A stretch of 64,000 nucleotides of DNA from Pseudomonadota bacterium (GCA_027623555.1 JAQBSZ010000002.1:1-64000), one strand, 5' to 3'; positions 16,366 through 26,553 are shown, counted from the stretch's first letter. The notes: generated by a model from the sequence alone, not told the origin. Program-made: numbers and translations.

Positions 16366-17454
16366 TCAGGCCTGGGATCTTTCAAACTCCAGCATGAAAT
16401 CAACCAATGCCTGACAGCCCTGAATTGGCATAGCATTGTAGATTGATGCTCGAACGCCGCCGACATTGCGGTGGCCCTTTAACGCATAGAGACCCTGCGC
16501 CAGTGCCTGGGACAGAAAATCATCGAGTACTGCATTGTTTGCCAGGTTAAAGGTCACGTTCATAGTGGACCGATGCTCAGGTTGAGCGGTGCCGAGATAG
16601 AAACTTGATGCATCGATAGCATCGTAGAGCATTGCAGCCTTGGCGTTATTCTGGGCCTCTATGGCTGTAACGCCGCCCTGGTCCTTTAACCAATTCAAGA
16701 CCAGGTTCATCATATAGATTGCGAAGGTATTGTTCGTATTCGCCAGAGAATGCTTCTGCGCATAGGTCTTGTATTGCAGCAGGTTTGGAGTTTCAGGCAT
16801 AGCATACTCCAACAGGTCCTCTCGAATAATGACCAGCGCCAGTCCCGCCGGTCCTAGATTCTTCTGCAGTCCGGCGTAAATTATCCCGAAGGAATTGATA
16901 TCCAACTGCCGGGACAGGAATTCCGATGTCATGTCTGCAACCACGGGGATATCTGAGGATTGCGGAAACTGTTGCCAACGTGTCCCGTAGATCGTGTTGT
17001 TACTGGTGATATGCAGATAGGAAGAGTCCGTATCGATGTCAGCCATGTCGAAACCGGGAATGCGATCATAGTTGGTCGCTGCGCTGCTGGCTACGATCGA
17101 AACGTCGCCATAGCGGGCAGCTTCCTTGCCGGCGAGCATCGCAAAATTTCCAGACTCAACATAGGCTGCCTTTCGCGGCGCCAGACGATTGATCAGATTC
17201 ATGGGTACCGCGGAGAATTGCATCTGGGCGCCACCATGCACATAAAGAATCTTGTAGTTTGATGGAATTTTGGCCAGTTCAATGAGTAACTCATCGGTTT
17301 CATCAATGATGGCATCGAATTCTTTGGAGCGATGGCTGATCTCAATAACTGAGGCACCCATTCCGTTGTAGTCAAGAAATTCCTGTTGGGCTCTTTCCAT
17401 AACTGCCGTAGGAAGCATTGCTGGCCCAGCACCAAAATTATAAAGTCGAGTCAT
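16366..17454 (-). CDS. serC: Phosphoserine aminotransferase SerC
   Basis: 362 residues. Transfers amino groups between glutamate and 3-phosphohydroxypyruvate (serine pathway) and the equivalent pyridoxal-5'-phosphate pathway intermediate. Family marks: the NFGAGPAMLP start, SHRSKEF, and the PLP lysine in IIYAGLQKNLGPAG. The substrate arginines are near the C-terminus (KGHRNVGGVRASIYNAM). AGGA lies 7 bases before the ATG. It lies 57 bp after serA in the same direction, making a serA-serC serine unit. Confidence 0.96.
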   Translation of the reverse strand: MTRLYNFGAGPAMLPTAVMERAQQEFLDYNGMGASVIEISHRSKEFDAIIDETDELLIELAKIPSNYKILYVHGGAQMQFSAVPMNLINRLAPRKAAYVESGNFAMLAGKEAARYGDVSIVASSAATNYDRIPGFDMADIDTDSSYLHITSNNTIYGTRWQQFPQSSDIPVVADMTSEFLSRQLDINSFGIIYAGLQKNLGPAGLALVIIREDLLEYAMPETPNLLQYKTYAQKHSLANTNNTFAIYMMNLVLNWLKDQGGVTAIEAQNNAKAAMLYDAIDASSFYLGTAQPEHRSTMNVTFNLANNAVLDDFLSQALAQGLYALKGHRNVGGVRASIYNAMPIQGCQALVDFMLEFERSQA

Positions 17455-17511
17455 TGCTAAATCCTGAATAGTGAGTTTTTGAAGCCAGGGAGCCCTTACT
17501 AAAATCTGTCC

Positions 17512-18693
17512 TTAAAGTACAGTCACCTTGATGACGTCGTCTATATTCGCGATAGCGGCAAGCGCCTCATCTGAAGGTGCGCTCGCGAGGTCTATCAGAT
17601 TATAGGCAATTTCATCGCGGCTCTTATTGAGCATATCGATGACATTGATGTTTTGATCTGCCAATACCGAGAGAATCTGTCCAAGCATTTTCGGCACATT
17701 CTTGTTGCTGATTGCAATGCGGGTGCATTTTTCTGCATTAGCATCGCGATCAAGATACAGGTTTGGAAAATTAACTGAATTCTTAATGTTGCCGTTCTCC
17801 AGGAAGTCCCGCAATTGATCGGCAGCCATCACGGCACAGTTCTCTTCTGCCTCCTGGGTGCTGGCACCGATATGCGGCATTGAGATCACATCGTTGCGCC
17901 CCATCAATTCTGGCCTTGGAAAGTCACTGATATACATGCCCAATTTGTCAGACTGAAGTGCATCCAGTAGTGCCTGGGGCTCGACTATCTCATCTCTGGC
18001 GAAATTTAACAGGCAGCTTCCAGCGCGCATCGAGGCGAACATATTGGCATCGATCAGATTGCGGGTGGAATCCAGGACTGGCAAATGCAGGGAAATAAAA
18101 TCTGAGCTTCCCACCAGGGCATGCAAATTTTCGATGCGCTTCACCTGGCTCGGCAATCGCCAGGCGGCTTCTACAGACAATGCAGGATCATAACCCTGTA
18201 CTTCCATGCCCAGGCTAATGGCCATCTCTGCAACCATAGAACCGATAGCGCCCAACCCGATCACGCCCAGTGTCTTGCCGGCAATCTCATTGCCCGCAAA
18301 TCGCTTCTTCTCCTGCTCCATTATCCTGGATAAATCTCCATAGTCGGAGACGTCAGTCTGGGTACTTGCGAATCCGATGCCCGGAATTATCCCTCGAGAG
18401 CCCAGTAACATGCCGCATAACACCAATTCCTTAACGGCATTTGCATTAGCGCCTGGGGTATTGAATACAACCACTCCATGTTCAGTACATTCACTAACCG
18501 GCACATTGTTCACTCCTGCACCCGCACGCGCGACCGCCTTCAGGCGGCCGTTAATTGCGGCTGGATCGAGTCTGTGGCTGCGCAACAGGATGGCGTCAGC
18601 ATCGTCAAGCTCGGCGCTAACTTCGTATTGATTGCCTGGAAATCGTTCCAGACCTCGCTCGGAGATCGCATTGAATGTCTGAATCCTGTGCAT
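17512..18693 (-). CDS. serA: D-3-phosphoglycerate dehydrogenase SerA
   Basis: 393 residues from ATG 18693, which has AGGA 8 bases upstream. Oxidises 3-phosphoglycerate with NAD, the first step to serine. The Rossmann motif is LGVIGLGAIGS; catalytic residues are the Arg in FARDEIVE, the Glu of that segment, and the His in PHIGASTQEAEE. A C-terminal ACT domain (about 320-393) would bind serine for feedback inhibition. The canonical NxxRG is here NFARDE, so the loop is altered. Leads the serA-serC pair; a longer start at 18723 lacks a ribosome site. Confidence 0.93.
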   Translation of the reverse strand: MHRIQTFNAISERGLERFPGNQYEVSAELDDADAILLRSHRLDPAAINGRLKAVARAGAGVNNVPVSECTEHGVVVFNTPGANANAVKELVLCGMLLGSRGIIPGIGFASTQTDVSDYGDLSRIMEQEKKRFAGNEIAGKTLGVIGLGAIGSMVAEMAISLGMEVQGYDPALSVEAAWRLPSQVKRIENLHALVGSSDFISLHLPVLDSTRNLIDANMFASMRAGSCLLNFARDEIVEPQALLDALQSDKLGMYISDFPRPELMGRNDVISMPHIGASTQEAEENCAVMAADQLRDFLENGNIKNSVNFPNLYLDRDANAEKCTRIAISNKNVPKMLGQILSVLADQNINVIDMLNKSRDEIAYNLIDLASAPSDEALAAIANIDDVIKVTVL

Positions 18694-18935
18694 GGGTTCT
18701 GATCCTGGGGTAATTAGTTGCAAAGGGCTTTAGTTTCGCAAACCAGAAGTCTGCAAAGTAGTTGATCGAAGCTCATCATTTGGGTCATCTACCGGGAAAC
18801 CGCTTAGCTGCTAGTACTCATTTTTGGCAGGGTGGAGTGGGAAACCAGGATTTTTAAAGGCGGCAATTATGTCGTGAATCGTGTCGAAACTCCAGTCAGA
18901 ATTCGTGGTTGCTGCCCAGAGCAGTTTGGTGAATA

Positions 18936-19832
18936 GTGGTCACAGGTTATGATGGCTTTTTCACTCGAGATTTTAGACCGATGACAGGATTTGAACCGGG
19001 GCTGCCGATTCGGGTAGCAGAGACTACCATCCCCGTCAGGCGCATACTGGGGCGTAATCCCGGGCCAATGACCGGACCCGGTACCAATAGCTACTTGATA
19101 GGTGGGTCCAGATTATGTCTGTTGGATCCTGGACCGGTTAACGCTGTCCAGTTTGAAAGTTTCATGACCGCGTTGGGCGCTAGGCAACTGGACTATATTC
19201 TCATCACCCACACCCATGCGGATCATTCTCCGGCGGCATGGTCCATTCAACAAGCAACCGGCGCCGAACTGGTGGGTATGCCAGCACCGGCGGTTCCCGG
19301 TCATGACACGACTTTTAATCCAACTCGGGTCTGGCAACACAATGATCGTGTGGACTGTGGAGACTACAGCATCCGCTTGATTCACACCCCGGGACACGTA
19401 TCCAATCATATTTGTTATTTATTGGAACAGGAGAAACTATTGTTCACAGGCGACCATGTCCTGCAGGGAACTACTTCGGTGATTCTGCCGCCTGATGGTG
19501 ATATGGGTGCCTATCTGGATTCGCTCGGCTATCTGCAAACTCTGGATTTGCGGTTTCTGGCCCCCGGGCATGGCGACATCTTGAATAATCCACAGCAAGA
19601 ACTGAGTGCTCTAATCGCTCATAGGCTGAAACGGGAGCAAAAAATTATTGAAAAGCTGGCGCAATTGGGCACCAGTACAGAGGAAGTTCTGGTTAGAAGT
19701 GTCTATGACGATGTAGGTGAGCACCTCATACCCTGGGCGCTGCGAACAATGCTGGCGCACCTTATTAAACTGCAACGGGAAGGATTCGTAGTTCTGAATA
19801 ACGAGCAATGGAAATTGATCCGGCATGACTGA
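18936..19832 (+). CDS. LACTB2-like metallo-beta-lactamase-fold hydrolase
   Basis: Up to 298 residues, cytoplasmic. Zinc motifs: [11 protein letters not shown] (His92, His94, Asp96, His97), HTPGHVSNH and FTGDHVLQG, with the final metal His in LAPGHGD. The C-terminal 60 residues form a winged helix, as in LACTB2-type proteins (some of which are endoribonucleases). The [13 protein letters not shown] segment is typical. The start is GTG 18936 or, perhaps better, ATG 18981. It overlaps the following GIY-YIG gene by 8 bp, so the two are likely translated together. Confidence 0.85.
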   Translation: MVTGYDGFFTRDFRPMTGFEPGLPIRVAETTIPVRRILGRNPGPMTGPGTNSYLIGGSRLCLLDPGPVNAVQFESFMTALGARQLDYILITHTHADHSPAAWSIQQATGAELVGMPAPAVPGHDTTFNPTRVWQHNDRVDCGDYSIRLIHTPGHVSNHICYLLEQEKLLFTGDHVLQGTTSVILPPDGDMGAYLDSLGYLQTLDLRFLAPGHGDILNNPQQELSALIAHRLKREQKIIEKLAQLGTSTEEVLVRSVYDDVGEHLIPWALRTMLAHLIKLQREGFVVLNNEQWKLIRHD

Positions 19833-20289
19833 CCAGCGCATGGTTACCGAAAAACAGCACTGGTATCTTTACCTGGTTCGCGGCAATGACGGCAGCTTGT
19901 ATACGGGGATAACTGTGGATGTGCAGCGGCGCTTTGCAGAGCATCAGCAACTCGATCCTGGCCTGGGTGTAAGCAAGAGTGCAGGCAAGAGTGCAGGCAA
20001 GAGTGCAGGCAAGAGTGCAGACAAGAGTGCAGGCAAGAGTGCAGGCAAGAGTGCAGGCAAGAGTGCAGGCAAGAGTGCAGGCAAGAGCGCAAGCAAGAGT
20101 GCAGGGAAGGGTGCCAAAGCCCTGCGCGGTAAACAACCCCTGGCATTGGCGTATCAAATTCCGGTCGGCAACCGATCCCAAGCTGCAAAACTGGAGTATC
20201 GAGTCAAGCAATTGAGCAAGAGTGAGAAAGAGGACCTGGTGAACGGGGCGCTGAACATCAACTCGCTGGATGACCACAGACCACTATGA
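19825..20289 (+). CDS. GIY-YIG nuclease-family protein with expanded SAGK repeat
   Basis: 154 residues; family members of the UPF0213/YhbQ type are near 100. The GIY-YIG core is visible as [18 protein letters not shown] (about 13-30), with the Arg in VQRRFAEH and the Glu in [11 protein letters not shown]. Between them a Lys-Ser-Ala-Gly tetrapeptide is repeated eleven times (about 51-94), just before the family's own [10 protein letters not shown]. The repeat looks like slippage expansion of that loop. The ATG overlaps the preceding stop and the TGA overlaps the next ATG, so the gene is the middle of a coupled trio. Active-site residues are intact; whether it still cuts DNA is unknown. Confidence 0.85.
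   Translation: MTDQRMVTEKQHWYLYLVRGNDGSLYTGITVDVQRRFAEHQQLDPGLGVSKSAGKSAGKSAGKSADKSAGKSAGKSAGKSAGKSAGKSASKSAGKGAKALRGKQPLALAYQIPVGNRSQAAKLEYRVKQLSKSEKEDLVNGALNINSLDDHRPL
19975..20106 (+). repeat. 12-bp tandem repeat, 11 copies, in frame
   Basis: Eleven units of AAGAGTGCAGGC (each encoding Lys-Ser-Ala-Gly), with variants in unit 4 (GCAGAC), unit 10 (AAGAGCGCAAGC) and unit 11 (ending GGG). The flanks at 19969-19974 and 20107-20118 are degenerate copies. The unit is a multiple of three, so copy-number change alters protein length without a frameshift. The near-identity of units points to recent expansion. Confidence 0.97.
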
Positions 20290-21266
20290 ATGATCGTCTC
20301 GATATTAATGAATTGAATCAGCATCACAAGATTGCTGTGGGTATCAGCAGCTGCCTGTTAGGGGAACAGGTGCGCTATGACGGTGGGCATAAGCGCCATT
20401 CCTATATTGTGCAGACCCTCGGTGAGTATTTTGAGTTCCAGGGATTCTGTCCAGAGCTGGATATAGGTCTGGGAGTGCCCCGCAAACCCATACGTCTTAA
20501 GCGCAATAGGGACAATACAATCCGCTGCGTAGCGATCGAAGACGATACCCGGGATTTTAGCGAAGACTTGAGGGACTGTGCAGATCGCCAGAAGCCCTGG
20601 CAGCAGCGCCTGTGTGGGTACATACTCAAGAAAGACTCGCCGAGTTGCGGTATGGAAAGGGTCAGGATTTGGGATGACGAGATGTCCAGCCGCGATGGGG
20701 TCGGAATCTACGCACAGAGACTGATGGACAATCTTCCCTGTCTACCCATAGAAGAGGAAGGCAGGCTCGGGGACGCGATTCTCAGGGAAAATTTCATTCA
20801 ACGGGTATTTGCACTCCATCGCTGGCGCGCATTCGCAGCCGCTGGATTCAGCGTTGCCGGACTGGCAGAGTTCCATGCTCGCCATAAACTGATTCTGATG
20901 AGCCACGATCAGGTCTTTTATCAAAAACTGGGTCAGCTGGTTGCTGCCACGACGAAATCAAACCTGACCGACACCGTGCACCTCTACCTGAATGCATTTA
21001 TGGCGGCATTAAAAATTCAGGCAACCCGGGAGAATCATGTCAATGTATTGCAACATGTCCAGGGATACCTCAAGCAACAACTGGATGCCGATGAAAAGCA
21101 GGAGCTCATTGCAACAATCGAGAAGTATCGCACGAGTCAACTACCCATTATTGTACCGATTACTCTGCTCAATCATTACTTCAGAAAATTTCCCAACGAA
21201 TACATCACTAACAGTTGGTATATGAATCCCTATCCTGCCGAATTGAGCCTGCAGAATGATATTTAA
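20286..21266 (+). CDS. DUF523 and DUF1722 domain protein (YbgA-like)
   Basis: 326 residues. The N-terminal DUF523 part (about 15-160) has conserved cysteines in [27 protein letters not shown] and [12 protein letters not shown]. The C-terminal DUF1722/YbgA part (about 195-310) includes [14 protein letters not shown] and [11 protein letters not shown]. Such fusions often sit beside photolyase genes and have been linked to thiouracil-type chemistry, but no photolyase is here. The ATG overlaps the GIY-YIG stop by 4 bp (ATGA). Confidence 0.88.
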   Translation: MNDRLDINELNQHHKIAVGISSCLLGEQVRYDGGHKRHSYIVQTLGEYFEFQGFCPELDIGLGVPRKPIRLKRNRDNTIRCVAIEDDTRDFSEDLRDCADRQKPWQQRLCGYILKKDSPSCGMERVRIWDDEMSSRDGVGIYAQRLMDNLPCLPIEEEGRLGDAILRENFIQRVFALHRWRAFAAAGFSVAGLAEFHARHKLILMSHDQVFYQKLGQLVAATTKSNLTDTVHLYLNAFMAALKIQATRENHVNVLQHVQGYLKQQLDADEKQELIATIEKYRTSQLPIIVPITLLNHYFRKFPNEYITNSWYMNPYPAELSLQNDI

Positions 21267-21297
21267 TCCCCACTGTTGATTCTGTTTAAGAGCGGCT

Positions 21298-21729
21298 ATG
21301 AAACCGAAGTTGATAAATATAAAGGCGATCGATCATGTGGTTTTGAGAACTGCAGATATTGGCAGCATGCTCGGGTTCTACCGTGGCGTGCTGGGCTGTG
21401 AGATTGAACGAGAACTTCAAGAGATAGGATTGACTCAGTTGCGTGCCGGATCAGCACTGATCGACCTGGTGCCGGTGGACAGTGAACTGGGACGCCAGGG
21501 CGGCGGTCTCCCATCTCAGGATGGTCGCAATATGGATCATCTGTGCCTGTTGATCGATCGTGTCGATGAGCACGAATTAATCGGCTATTTGAGAGCAGCA
21601 GGTGTTGCTGTCCAGGACTTCCAGGAACGCTATGGAGCCGATGGCTTTGGGCGGTCGCTGTATATCAATGACCCGGAGGGCAATGTAGTCGAGCTCAAGC
21701 TTGCCAGGGAATTATCGGCAGCTGACTAG
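21298..21729 (+). CDS. VOC-family (glyoxalase-like) protein
   Basis: 143 residues with the paired beta-alpha-beta-beta-beta modules of the vicinal oxygen chelate fold: IDHVVLRTADIGSMLGFYRG near the start and SLYINDPEGNVVELK near the end. Likely metal ligands are His14, His80 (NMDHLCL) and Glu132. Members include glyoxalase I, dioxygenases and resistance proteins; the reaction is not predictable. It is 31 bp after the DUF523/1722 gene and may share its transcript; it is convergent with nhaC. Confidence 0.82.
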   Translation: MKPKLINIKAIDHVVLRTADIGSMLGFYRGVLGCEIERELQEIGLTQLRAGSALIDLVPVDSELGRQGGGLPSQDGRNMDHLCLLIDRVDEHELIGYLRAAGVAVQDFQERYGADGFGRSLYINDPEGNVVELKLARELSAAD

Positions 21730-21745
21730 TGCGCCGATGTTGCCA

Positions 21746-23227
21746 TCACAGGGATTGTTCTGCGATCGCCGGAGCAATCTTGAAATTCAGAAATCCGTAG
21801 ATAACGGCAATCACCGGATTGATCAGATTAAAGAAACAATACGGTAGGTAAGCGAAGGTGGCGACTCCCAGAGTGCCGGCCATATAAGCTCCGCAGGTGT
21901 TCCAGGGAACCAGTGGCGAAGTGATCGTGCCGGAATCTTCAAGCGTTCGCGACAGGTTCTTCATGTCCAGGTTGCGATTTTCATATTCGAGCTTGTACAT
22001 GCGCCCCGGGAGCACGATGGAAATATACTGGTCCGAGGTTATGATATTCGCCCCGATGCAAGTGACTACCGTCGTAGCGATCAAGCTGCCAGTGCTGTGA
22101 ATGAACGAGAGGGCATAGTCCACCAGCGCTCTGAGCAATCCGGTGTGCTCCATAACTCCACCAAATACCATGGCACAGAGCACCAGCCAGACCGTGGTCA
22201 GCATGGAACTCATCCCTCCTCGGGTCATGAGATCATCCAACGTGGCATTGCCACTGTCCAGGATAAATCCATCAAACAGTGTGTACCACACTCCTTGGAA
22301 CAATCCGAGAAACACATTCGGGGCATCACCGGCCAGGCTCATAATCACGGGTCGCTGGAAAATCAATGCCAGAATCACGCCGGCCAGCGCGCCGCTGACA
22401 ATAGTGGGGATTGGCGGTAATTTCTTGTTTGCCATGAATAGCAGCAGTGCAACGGGCAATAGCATCACTGGATTGATAGAAAAATTCTCATTCAAGAGCT
22501 GCATGGTAATTTCAAGGTCACTCGCCGAAGCGCTTGCATTGATGTTCAGACCCATCAGGCTGAACAATACCAACGCAATGACAATGCTTGGGACAGTCGT
22601 CCATACCATGTGACCGATATGACTAAACAGGTCGGTGCCAGCTACTGCTGGTGCAAGGTTAGTCGTTTCAGACAGTGGTGACATCTTGTCGCCAAAATAA
22701 GCGCCGGAAATAATCGCACCTGCGGTAATCTCGAGAGACAGGCCCATCCCCCCGGCGGCTCCAATCAGGGCGATTCCGACGGTACCTGCAACAGTCCAGG
22801 AACTGCCAATACTCAGTGCAATCAGTGCACAGATTAGGCAACTAGCCGCGTAAAAGATTGCAGGATCCAGCATCAGGAGGCTGTAATAGATCATGGTTGG
22901 CACAGTGCCGGACAGTATCCAGCTACCGATTAACATCCCAACACTGAAGAGAATCAAGAGGGGTTTAATGGCCACCGTGATACCGGAGACGATTGCCGCC
23001 TCAATATCTTCCCAACTCTGGCCATTGTTCCATCCGATCAGTGCAGCTACGGCTGCACCTACGCACAGTGCGATCTGATTGGGTCCAGAGCTGGCATCTT
23101 CACCAAACAGATAAACCGAGAGTGACAGCAGGCAGATTAGAACTGAAACAGGTATCAGCGCCTGAAGAACGGGCGGACCGGCATTGCCGCCAGTGTCGCT
23201 GATTTCGGATCCCTCTGTTATAGCCAT
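21746..23227 (-). CDS. nhaC: Na+/H+ antiporter NhaC family
   Basis: 493 residues with about 11-12 membrane helices. The family signature GAYFGDKMSPLSETTNLAP lies near the middle, and a second conserved block is VPWNTCGAYMAGTLGV near the C-terminus. It exchanges sodium for protons and would support pH and sodium homeostasis, together with the sodium symporter at 44.5 kb in a sodium-using cell. No ribosome site is seen before the ATG. It is divergent from proA across a 236-bp region. Confidence 0.9.
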   Translation of the reverse strand: MAITEGSEISDTGGNAGPPVLQALIPVSVLICLLSLSVYLFGEDASSGPNQIALCVGAAVAALIGWNNGQSWEDIEAAIVSGITVAIKPLLILFSVGMLIGSWILSGTVPTMIYYSLLMLDPAIFYAASCLICALIALSIGSSWTVAGTVGIALIGAAGGMGLSLEITAGAIISGAYFGDKMSPLSETTNLAPAVAGTDLFSHIGHMVWTTVPSIVIALVLFSLMGLNINASASASDLEITMQLLNENFSINPVMLLPVALLLFMANKKLPPIPTIVSGALAGVILALIFQRPVIMSLAGDAPNVFLGLFQGVWYTLFDGFILDSGNATLDDLMTRGGMSSMLTTVWLVLCAMVFGGVMEHTGLLRALVDYALSFIHSTGSLIATTVVTCIGANIITSDQYISIVLPGRMYKLEYENRNLDMKNLSRTLEDSGTITSPLVPWNTCGAYMAGTLGVATFAYLPYCFFNLINPVIAVIYGFLNFKIAPAIAEQSL

Positions 23228-23343
23228 ATCGACGCGCCATTAGCTTTGTCGAAGCATATCGGTATTGGGGTACACGTGTCTATTGATGTCCCTATTTATG
23301 CGGGGAAGTTGAATTTTTGATCAGTTGATCCCTGGAGTTGGGG

Positions 23344-23349
23344 TATAAT
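23344..23349 (+). promoter_or_regulatory. Candidate -10 element of the proA-nadD operon
   Basis: A perfect TATAAT with G-rich sequence before it; the best -35 candidates (TTGATC at two places) are not at ideal spacing. It lies 115-120 bp before the proA start in the divergent nhaC-proA region. Confidence 0.35.
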
Positions 23350-23463
23350 CTGGCACTTTCTGAATATAACTGGCTGCTTACGGGAAAATTCTCGAGATGC
23401 TTACAGTCATAGAATCCCTGACCAAAATGACAAATAAACAAGATGAATAGCGCGGAAAGATAC

Positions 23464-24723
23464 ATGACCGATATCGAAGCCTACATGCTCAAGCTGGGAA
23501 TTCAGGCGCGGGCAGCCTCCTGGGAAATTGGCAAGGCAAGCACGGCGCAGAAAAATGCGGCACTGCTGGCAATTGCCGACGCTATAAACAGCAAGCGCGA
23601 ACAATTGCTTGCTGCGAATCAACTCGATCTGGTAGCAGGCAAAGGCAAGCAGTTGGAGCCGGCACTGATGGAGCGTCTGGAGTTAAACGAAGCCCGAATC
23701 GATTCCATGATAGAAGGACTCAGGCAGGTCGCAAGTCTGGACGACCCCGTGGGTGAAATCAGTGACCTTAAATTCAGGCCAAGTGGCATTCAGGTGGGTC
23801 GAATGCGTGTGCCGTTAGGCGTCATCGGCATTATTTACGAGTCACGCCCCAATGTAACTTGTGAGGCAGCGAGTCTTTGTTTGAAATCAGGTAACGCTGC
23901 AATTTTGCGGGGCGGCTCCGAAGCGATTCATTCGAATCAAGCAATTGCCGCGTGTATTAGTGATGGGCTGGAGTCGGCTGGGCTCAATCCACATGTAGTC
24001 CAGGTGCTCGATCGCACCGACCGCGACGCTGTCGGCAAGCTCATTACAATGACCGAATATGTCGATGTGATAGTTCCGCGTGGAGGTATGGGTCTGATTG
24101 CGCGCATTAGCAGAGATGCCAAGGTACCGGTAATCAAGCACCTTGATGGCAATTGTCATCTCTATATAGACGATGCAGCCGATCTGGAAAAATCGATCAG
24201 CGTTGCAGTTAACGCCAAGACCCAGCGTTACGGGACTTGCTGCACACTAGAGTCATTGTTGGTGGCCGAAGCAATCGCCAGCAAGGTGTTGCCGCCGCTG
24301 GCACTTCAGTATAGAGAACATCAGGTGGAGCTGCGGGGTTGCAACAAGACTCGCGCCATTATCGAGGATGCACTCATAGCGACAGAAGAAGATTGGGAAA
24401 CGGAGTACCTGGCACCCATTCTGTCGATCAAGATTGTCAGCGATGTGGACGAGGCGATCAGTCATATAAACAAGTACAGTTCGCACCACACTGATTCAAT
24501 CATGACCGAGGACTATGGCAAGGCGCAACGCTTCTTACGAGAAGTCGATTCCAGCTCTGTGATGATAAATACTTCAACTCGATTCGCTGACGGATTCGAG
24601 TATGGGCTCGGCGCTGAAATAGGAATTTCAACAGACAAGCTGCACGCTCGAGGCCCAGTTGGCCTGGAAGGACTGACTTCACAGAAATATATCGTATTGG
24701 GCGATGGTCATATTCGGCAATGA
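23464..24723 (+). CDS. proA: Gamma-glutamyl phosphate reductase ProA
   Basis: Second step of proline synthesis: reduces L-glutamyl-5-phosphate with NADPH to the semialdehyde. 419 residues from ATG 23464, which follows GGAAAG; an ATG at 23443 would add seven residues. The catalytic cysteine lies in [14 protein letters not shown] (Cys259 or Cys260); the more usual form has a single Cys here. [10 protein letters not shown] and [14 protein letters not shown] are family marks. First gene of proA-nadD-rsfS-rlmH, and its stop overlaps the nadD start. Confidence 0.95.
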   Translation: MTDIEAYMLKLGIQARAASWEIGKASTAQKNAALLAIADAINSKREQLLAANQLDLVAGKGKQLEPALMERLELNEARIDSMIEGLRQVASLDDPVGEISDLKFRPSGIQVGRMRVPLGVIGIIYESRPNVTCEAASLCLKSGNAAILRGGSEAIHSNQAIAACISDGLESAGLNPHVVQVLDRTDRDAVGKLITMTEYVDVIVPRGGMGLIARISRDAKVPVIKHLDGNCHLYIDDAADLEKSISVAVNAKTQRYGTCCTLESLLVAEAIASKVLPPLALQYREHQVELRGCNKTRAIIEDALIATEEDWETEYLAPILSIKIVSDVDEAISHINKYSSHHTDSIMTEDYGKAQRFLREVDSSSVMINTSTRFADGFEYGLGAEIGISTDKLHARGPVGLEGLTSQKYIVLGDGHIRQ

Positions 24724-25355
24724 TTGCTCGCTTAGGTGTTCTGGGTGGTATGTTCGATCCTGTGCATATCGGCCACATTAGTGCGGCCTGCTACGCAATT
24801 GATTGTCTTGATGTAACAGTGCTCAAGATGATTCCCTGTGCGACACCCAATCACAGAGAACAATCCTTCGCAAATGCTGAGCATCGCCTGCAAATGCTCG
24901 AACTGGCTACTGCTGGTTATCCTGCTATTACTGTTGATCCGATCGAAATAAACCGTGCGGGAATTTCTTTTACCGTCGACACGCTCTCATCGATTCGATT
25001 ATCCGGTGAAGCCGAGAGTCTGGTATTCGTGTTAGGGCTGGATGCATTCAATTCCTTGCCGCAGTGGCATGATTGGAAGCGGATTCTTGAATTGTGTCAT
25101 CTCCTGGTGTTGGCGCGCTCCGATGCGAGATTGTCTGCAGAGGTTGCCGAACTGACCGAGTTGACTGAACGACAGGTTGAATCTGCCGATGAATTGTTCT
25201 CTCGAGCCTATGGCAAGGTATTAATAGCCAGGGATTTTAACCAGGAAGTATCTTCCAGCGCTGTTCGCGAAATATTGCAGTCCGGCGGAAACGCCGAACG
25301 CTATCTGGATAGCAAAGTTCAGGGTTACATTATTGAACATGAACTCTATTGTTAA
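24720..25355 (+). CDS. nadD: Nicotinate-nucleotide adenylyltransferase NadD
   Basis: 211 residues. Makes deamido-NAD from nicotinate mononucleotide and ATP. The nucleotidyltransferase motif [11 protein letters not shown] is at 9-19, and the SSSAVREIL motif near the C-terminus matches ISxTxIR. The ATG overlaps the proA TGA (ATGA), implying translational coupling. rsfS follows 21 bp later, as in many gammaproteobacteria. Confidence 0.95.
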   Translation: MIARLGVLGGMFDPVHIGHISAACYAIDCLDVTVLKMIPCATPNHREQSFANAEHRLQMLELATAGYPAITVDPIEINRAGISFTVDTLSSIRLSGEAESLVFVLGLDAFNSLPQWHDWKRILELCHLLVLARSDARLSAEVAELTELTERQVESADELFSRAYGKVLIARDFNQEVSSSAVREILQSGGNAERYLDSKVQGYIIEHELYC

Positions 25356-25376
25356 GATTTATACTGAAATATTGAA

Positions 25377-25754
25377 ATGAAGGTAAGCAGATTGAATAGC
25401 AAGAAACTTGCAAAATTGACGGAACTGGCACTTGATGATTTAAAAGGTCAATCGATTCGTTGCATCGATGTTAGAAGCCTGACAGAAATTACAGACTATA
25501 TGATCATTGTAACGGGTAGATCGAACACCCATATCAAAGCGCTAGCAGATGCGGTTGTTGAAAAAGTAAAAGAGTCTAGCGGTAAAGTCATTGGAGTTGA
25601 AGGTCGTCACCAATCGGAATGGGTTCTGGTTGATGTGGGTGATGTAGTAGTTCATATAATGACGGCACCAGTTCGCGCTCTTTATAATCTTGAAGATCTC
25701 TGGAGCTTTGGTTCTACTCCGGGCAGGGAGGAAGAATCAGGAATCTCGAACTAA
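25377..25754 (+). CDS. rsfS: Ribosomal silencing factor RsfS
   Basis: 125 residues. Binds ribosomal protein L14 on the 50S subunit and blocks joining with the 30S during starvation. Family marks: ITDYMIIVTGRSNTHIKALA, WVLVDVGDVVVHIM and the YNLEDLWS end. There is a 15-residue C-terminal tail of low conservation. It is followed by rlmH after 13 bp, the common rsfS-rlmH pair. Confidence 0.95.
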   Translation: MKVSRLNSKKLAKLTELALDDLKGQSIRCIDVRSLTEITDYMIIVTGRSNTHIKALADAVVEKVKESSGKVIGVEGRHQSEWVLVDVGDVVVHIMTAPVRALYNLEDLWSFGSTPGREEESGISN

Positions 25755-25767
25755 TGGAGATTTTTTA

Positions 25768-26238
25768 ATGAAAGTCGCATTGATATCTGTGGGCACCAAG
25801 ATGCCACAATGGGTGAAGGAAGGCGTTGATGAATATCAAAAGAGAATATCCAAAAGTTTAGGTTTTAGTCTAGTTGAGGTTCCACTTAGTAAACGCAGTC
25901 GTTCTCAATCCATTGAACAGTGTATCCGGAAAGAAGCGATCGCGATCCTGAACCAGGTACCGACCGATAACTACCTAGTGGCGCTCGATATCAATGGTGC
26001 CTCAATCAGCACGGAGCAACTAGCCAGGCGCCTGGATTCATTCAAACAAGATGGCCGCAACCTGAGTCTGCTAATTGGTGGTCCGGACGGCCTCGATAAG
26101 ACCTGCCTCGAGCGTGCCGATGAGCGGTGGTCTCTTTCTTCCTTAACTCTGCCGCATCCACTGGTTAGGATATTGGTCACTGAGCAACTGTACCGAGCGG
26201 TCAGTATTCTGGATGGTCATCCTTACCATCGTGAGTAG
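25768..26238 (+). CDS. rlmH: 23S rRNA pseudouridine-1915 N3-methyltransferase RlmH
   Basis: 156 residues. SPOUT-class enzyme that methylates pseudouridine 1915 of 23S rRNA on assembled 70S ribosomes. The SAM-binding trefoil knot is seen in LLIGGPDGL and SLSSLTLPHPLVRILVTEQLYRA, shown here as separate stretches around residues 100-145; it ends in HPYHRE as expected. ATG 25768 has GGAGA 7 bases before it. An upstream reading from 25690 overlaps rsfS and is not supported. Confidence 0.95.
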   Translation: MKVALISVGTKMPQWVKEGVDEYQKRISKSLGFSLVEVPLSKRSRSQSIEQCIRKEAIAILNQVPTDNYLVALDINGASISTEQLARRLDSFKQDGRNLSLLIGGPDGLDKTCLERADERWSLSSLTLPHPLVRILVTEQLYRAVSILDGHPYHRE

Positions 26239-26553
26239 ATAACGGGTGGAATCACGGTGCCTGCGGGGTGGTACATTTAAAATACCTGTACAGGCACCTG
26301 AATGGTGAAAAATCACTCAAAAACACGTTAAACTTAAGGGCAGCTCTTAATGTTAAACTAATCGGCTCGCGGGCTGTCTAAGCCCCTGTCCGGTTCAGTG
26401 GAAAGCCTGAAAACCGGGAATTGGCAATGAATTCCAATTGCCAGGCATCAACAGCCCTGAAATAAGGATTGGGACCAGGCAGCCGACTACATGGGTCATC
26501 ACCGGCAGCCAAAAACGCGTATCAAGGCAATAGTAATAAAGTAGAAGAGAAAA
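26239..26553 (+). other. Structured gap between rlmH and mrdA
   Basis: 315 bases without a gene. GGTGCCTG (26256-26263) and CAGGCACC (26291-26298) form an 8-bp stem with an inner GGTA/TACC pairing, 18 bases after the rlmH stop and without a T run. TGGCAAT (26422-26428) pairs with ATTGCCA (26437-26443). GTTAAAC occurs twice near 26325-26360. The region may attenuate or process the long transcript, or hold a promoter for the cell-wall genes. Confidence 0.4.

Noticed and set aside
19765-20277. Long - strand frames rich in Cys-Thr-Leu-Ala and similar repeats
   Set aside because: Shadow frames of the 12-bp repeat in the GIY-YIG gene.
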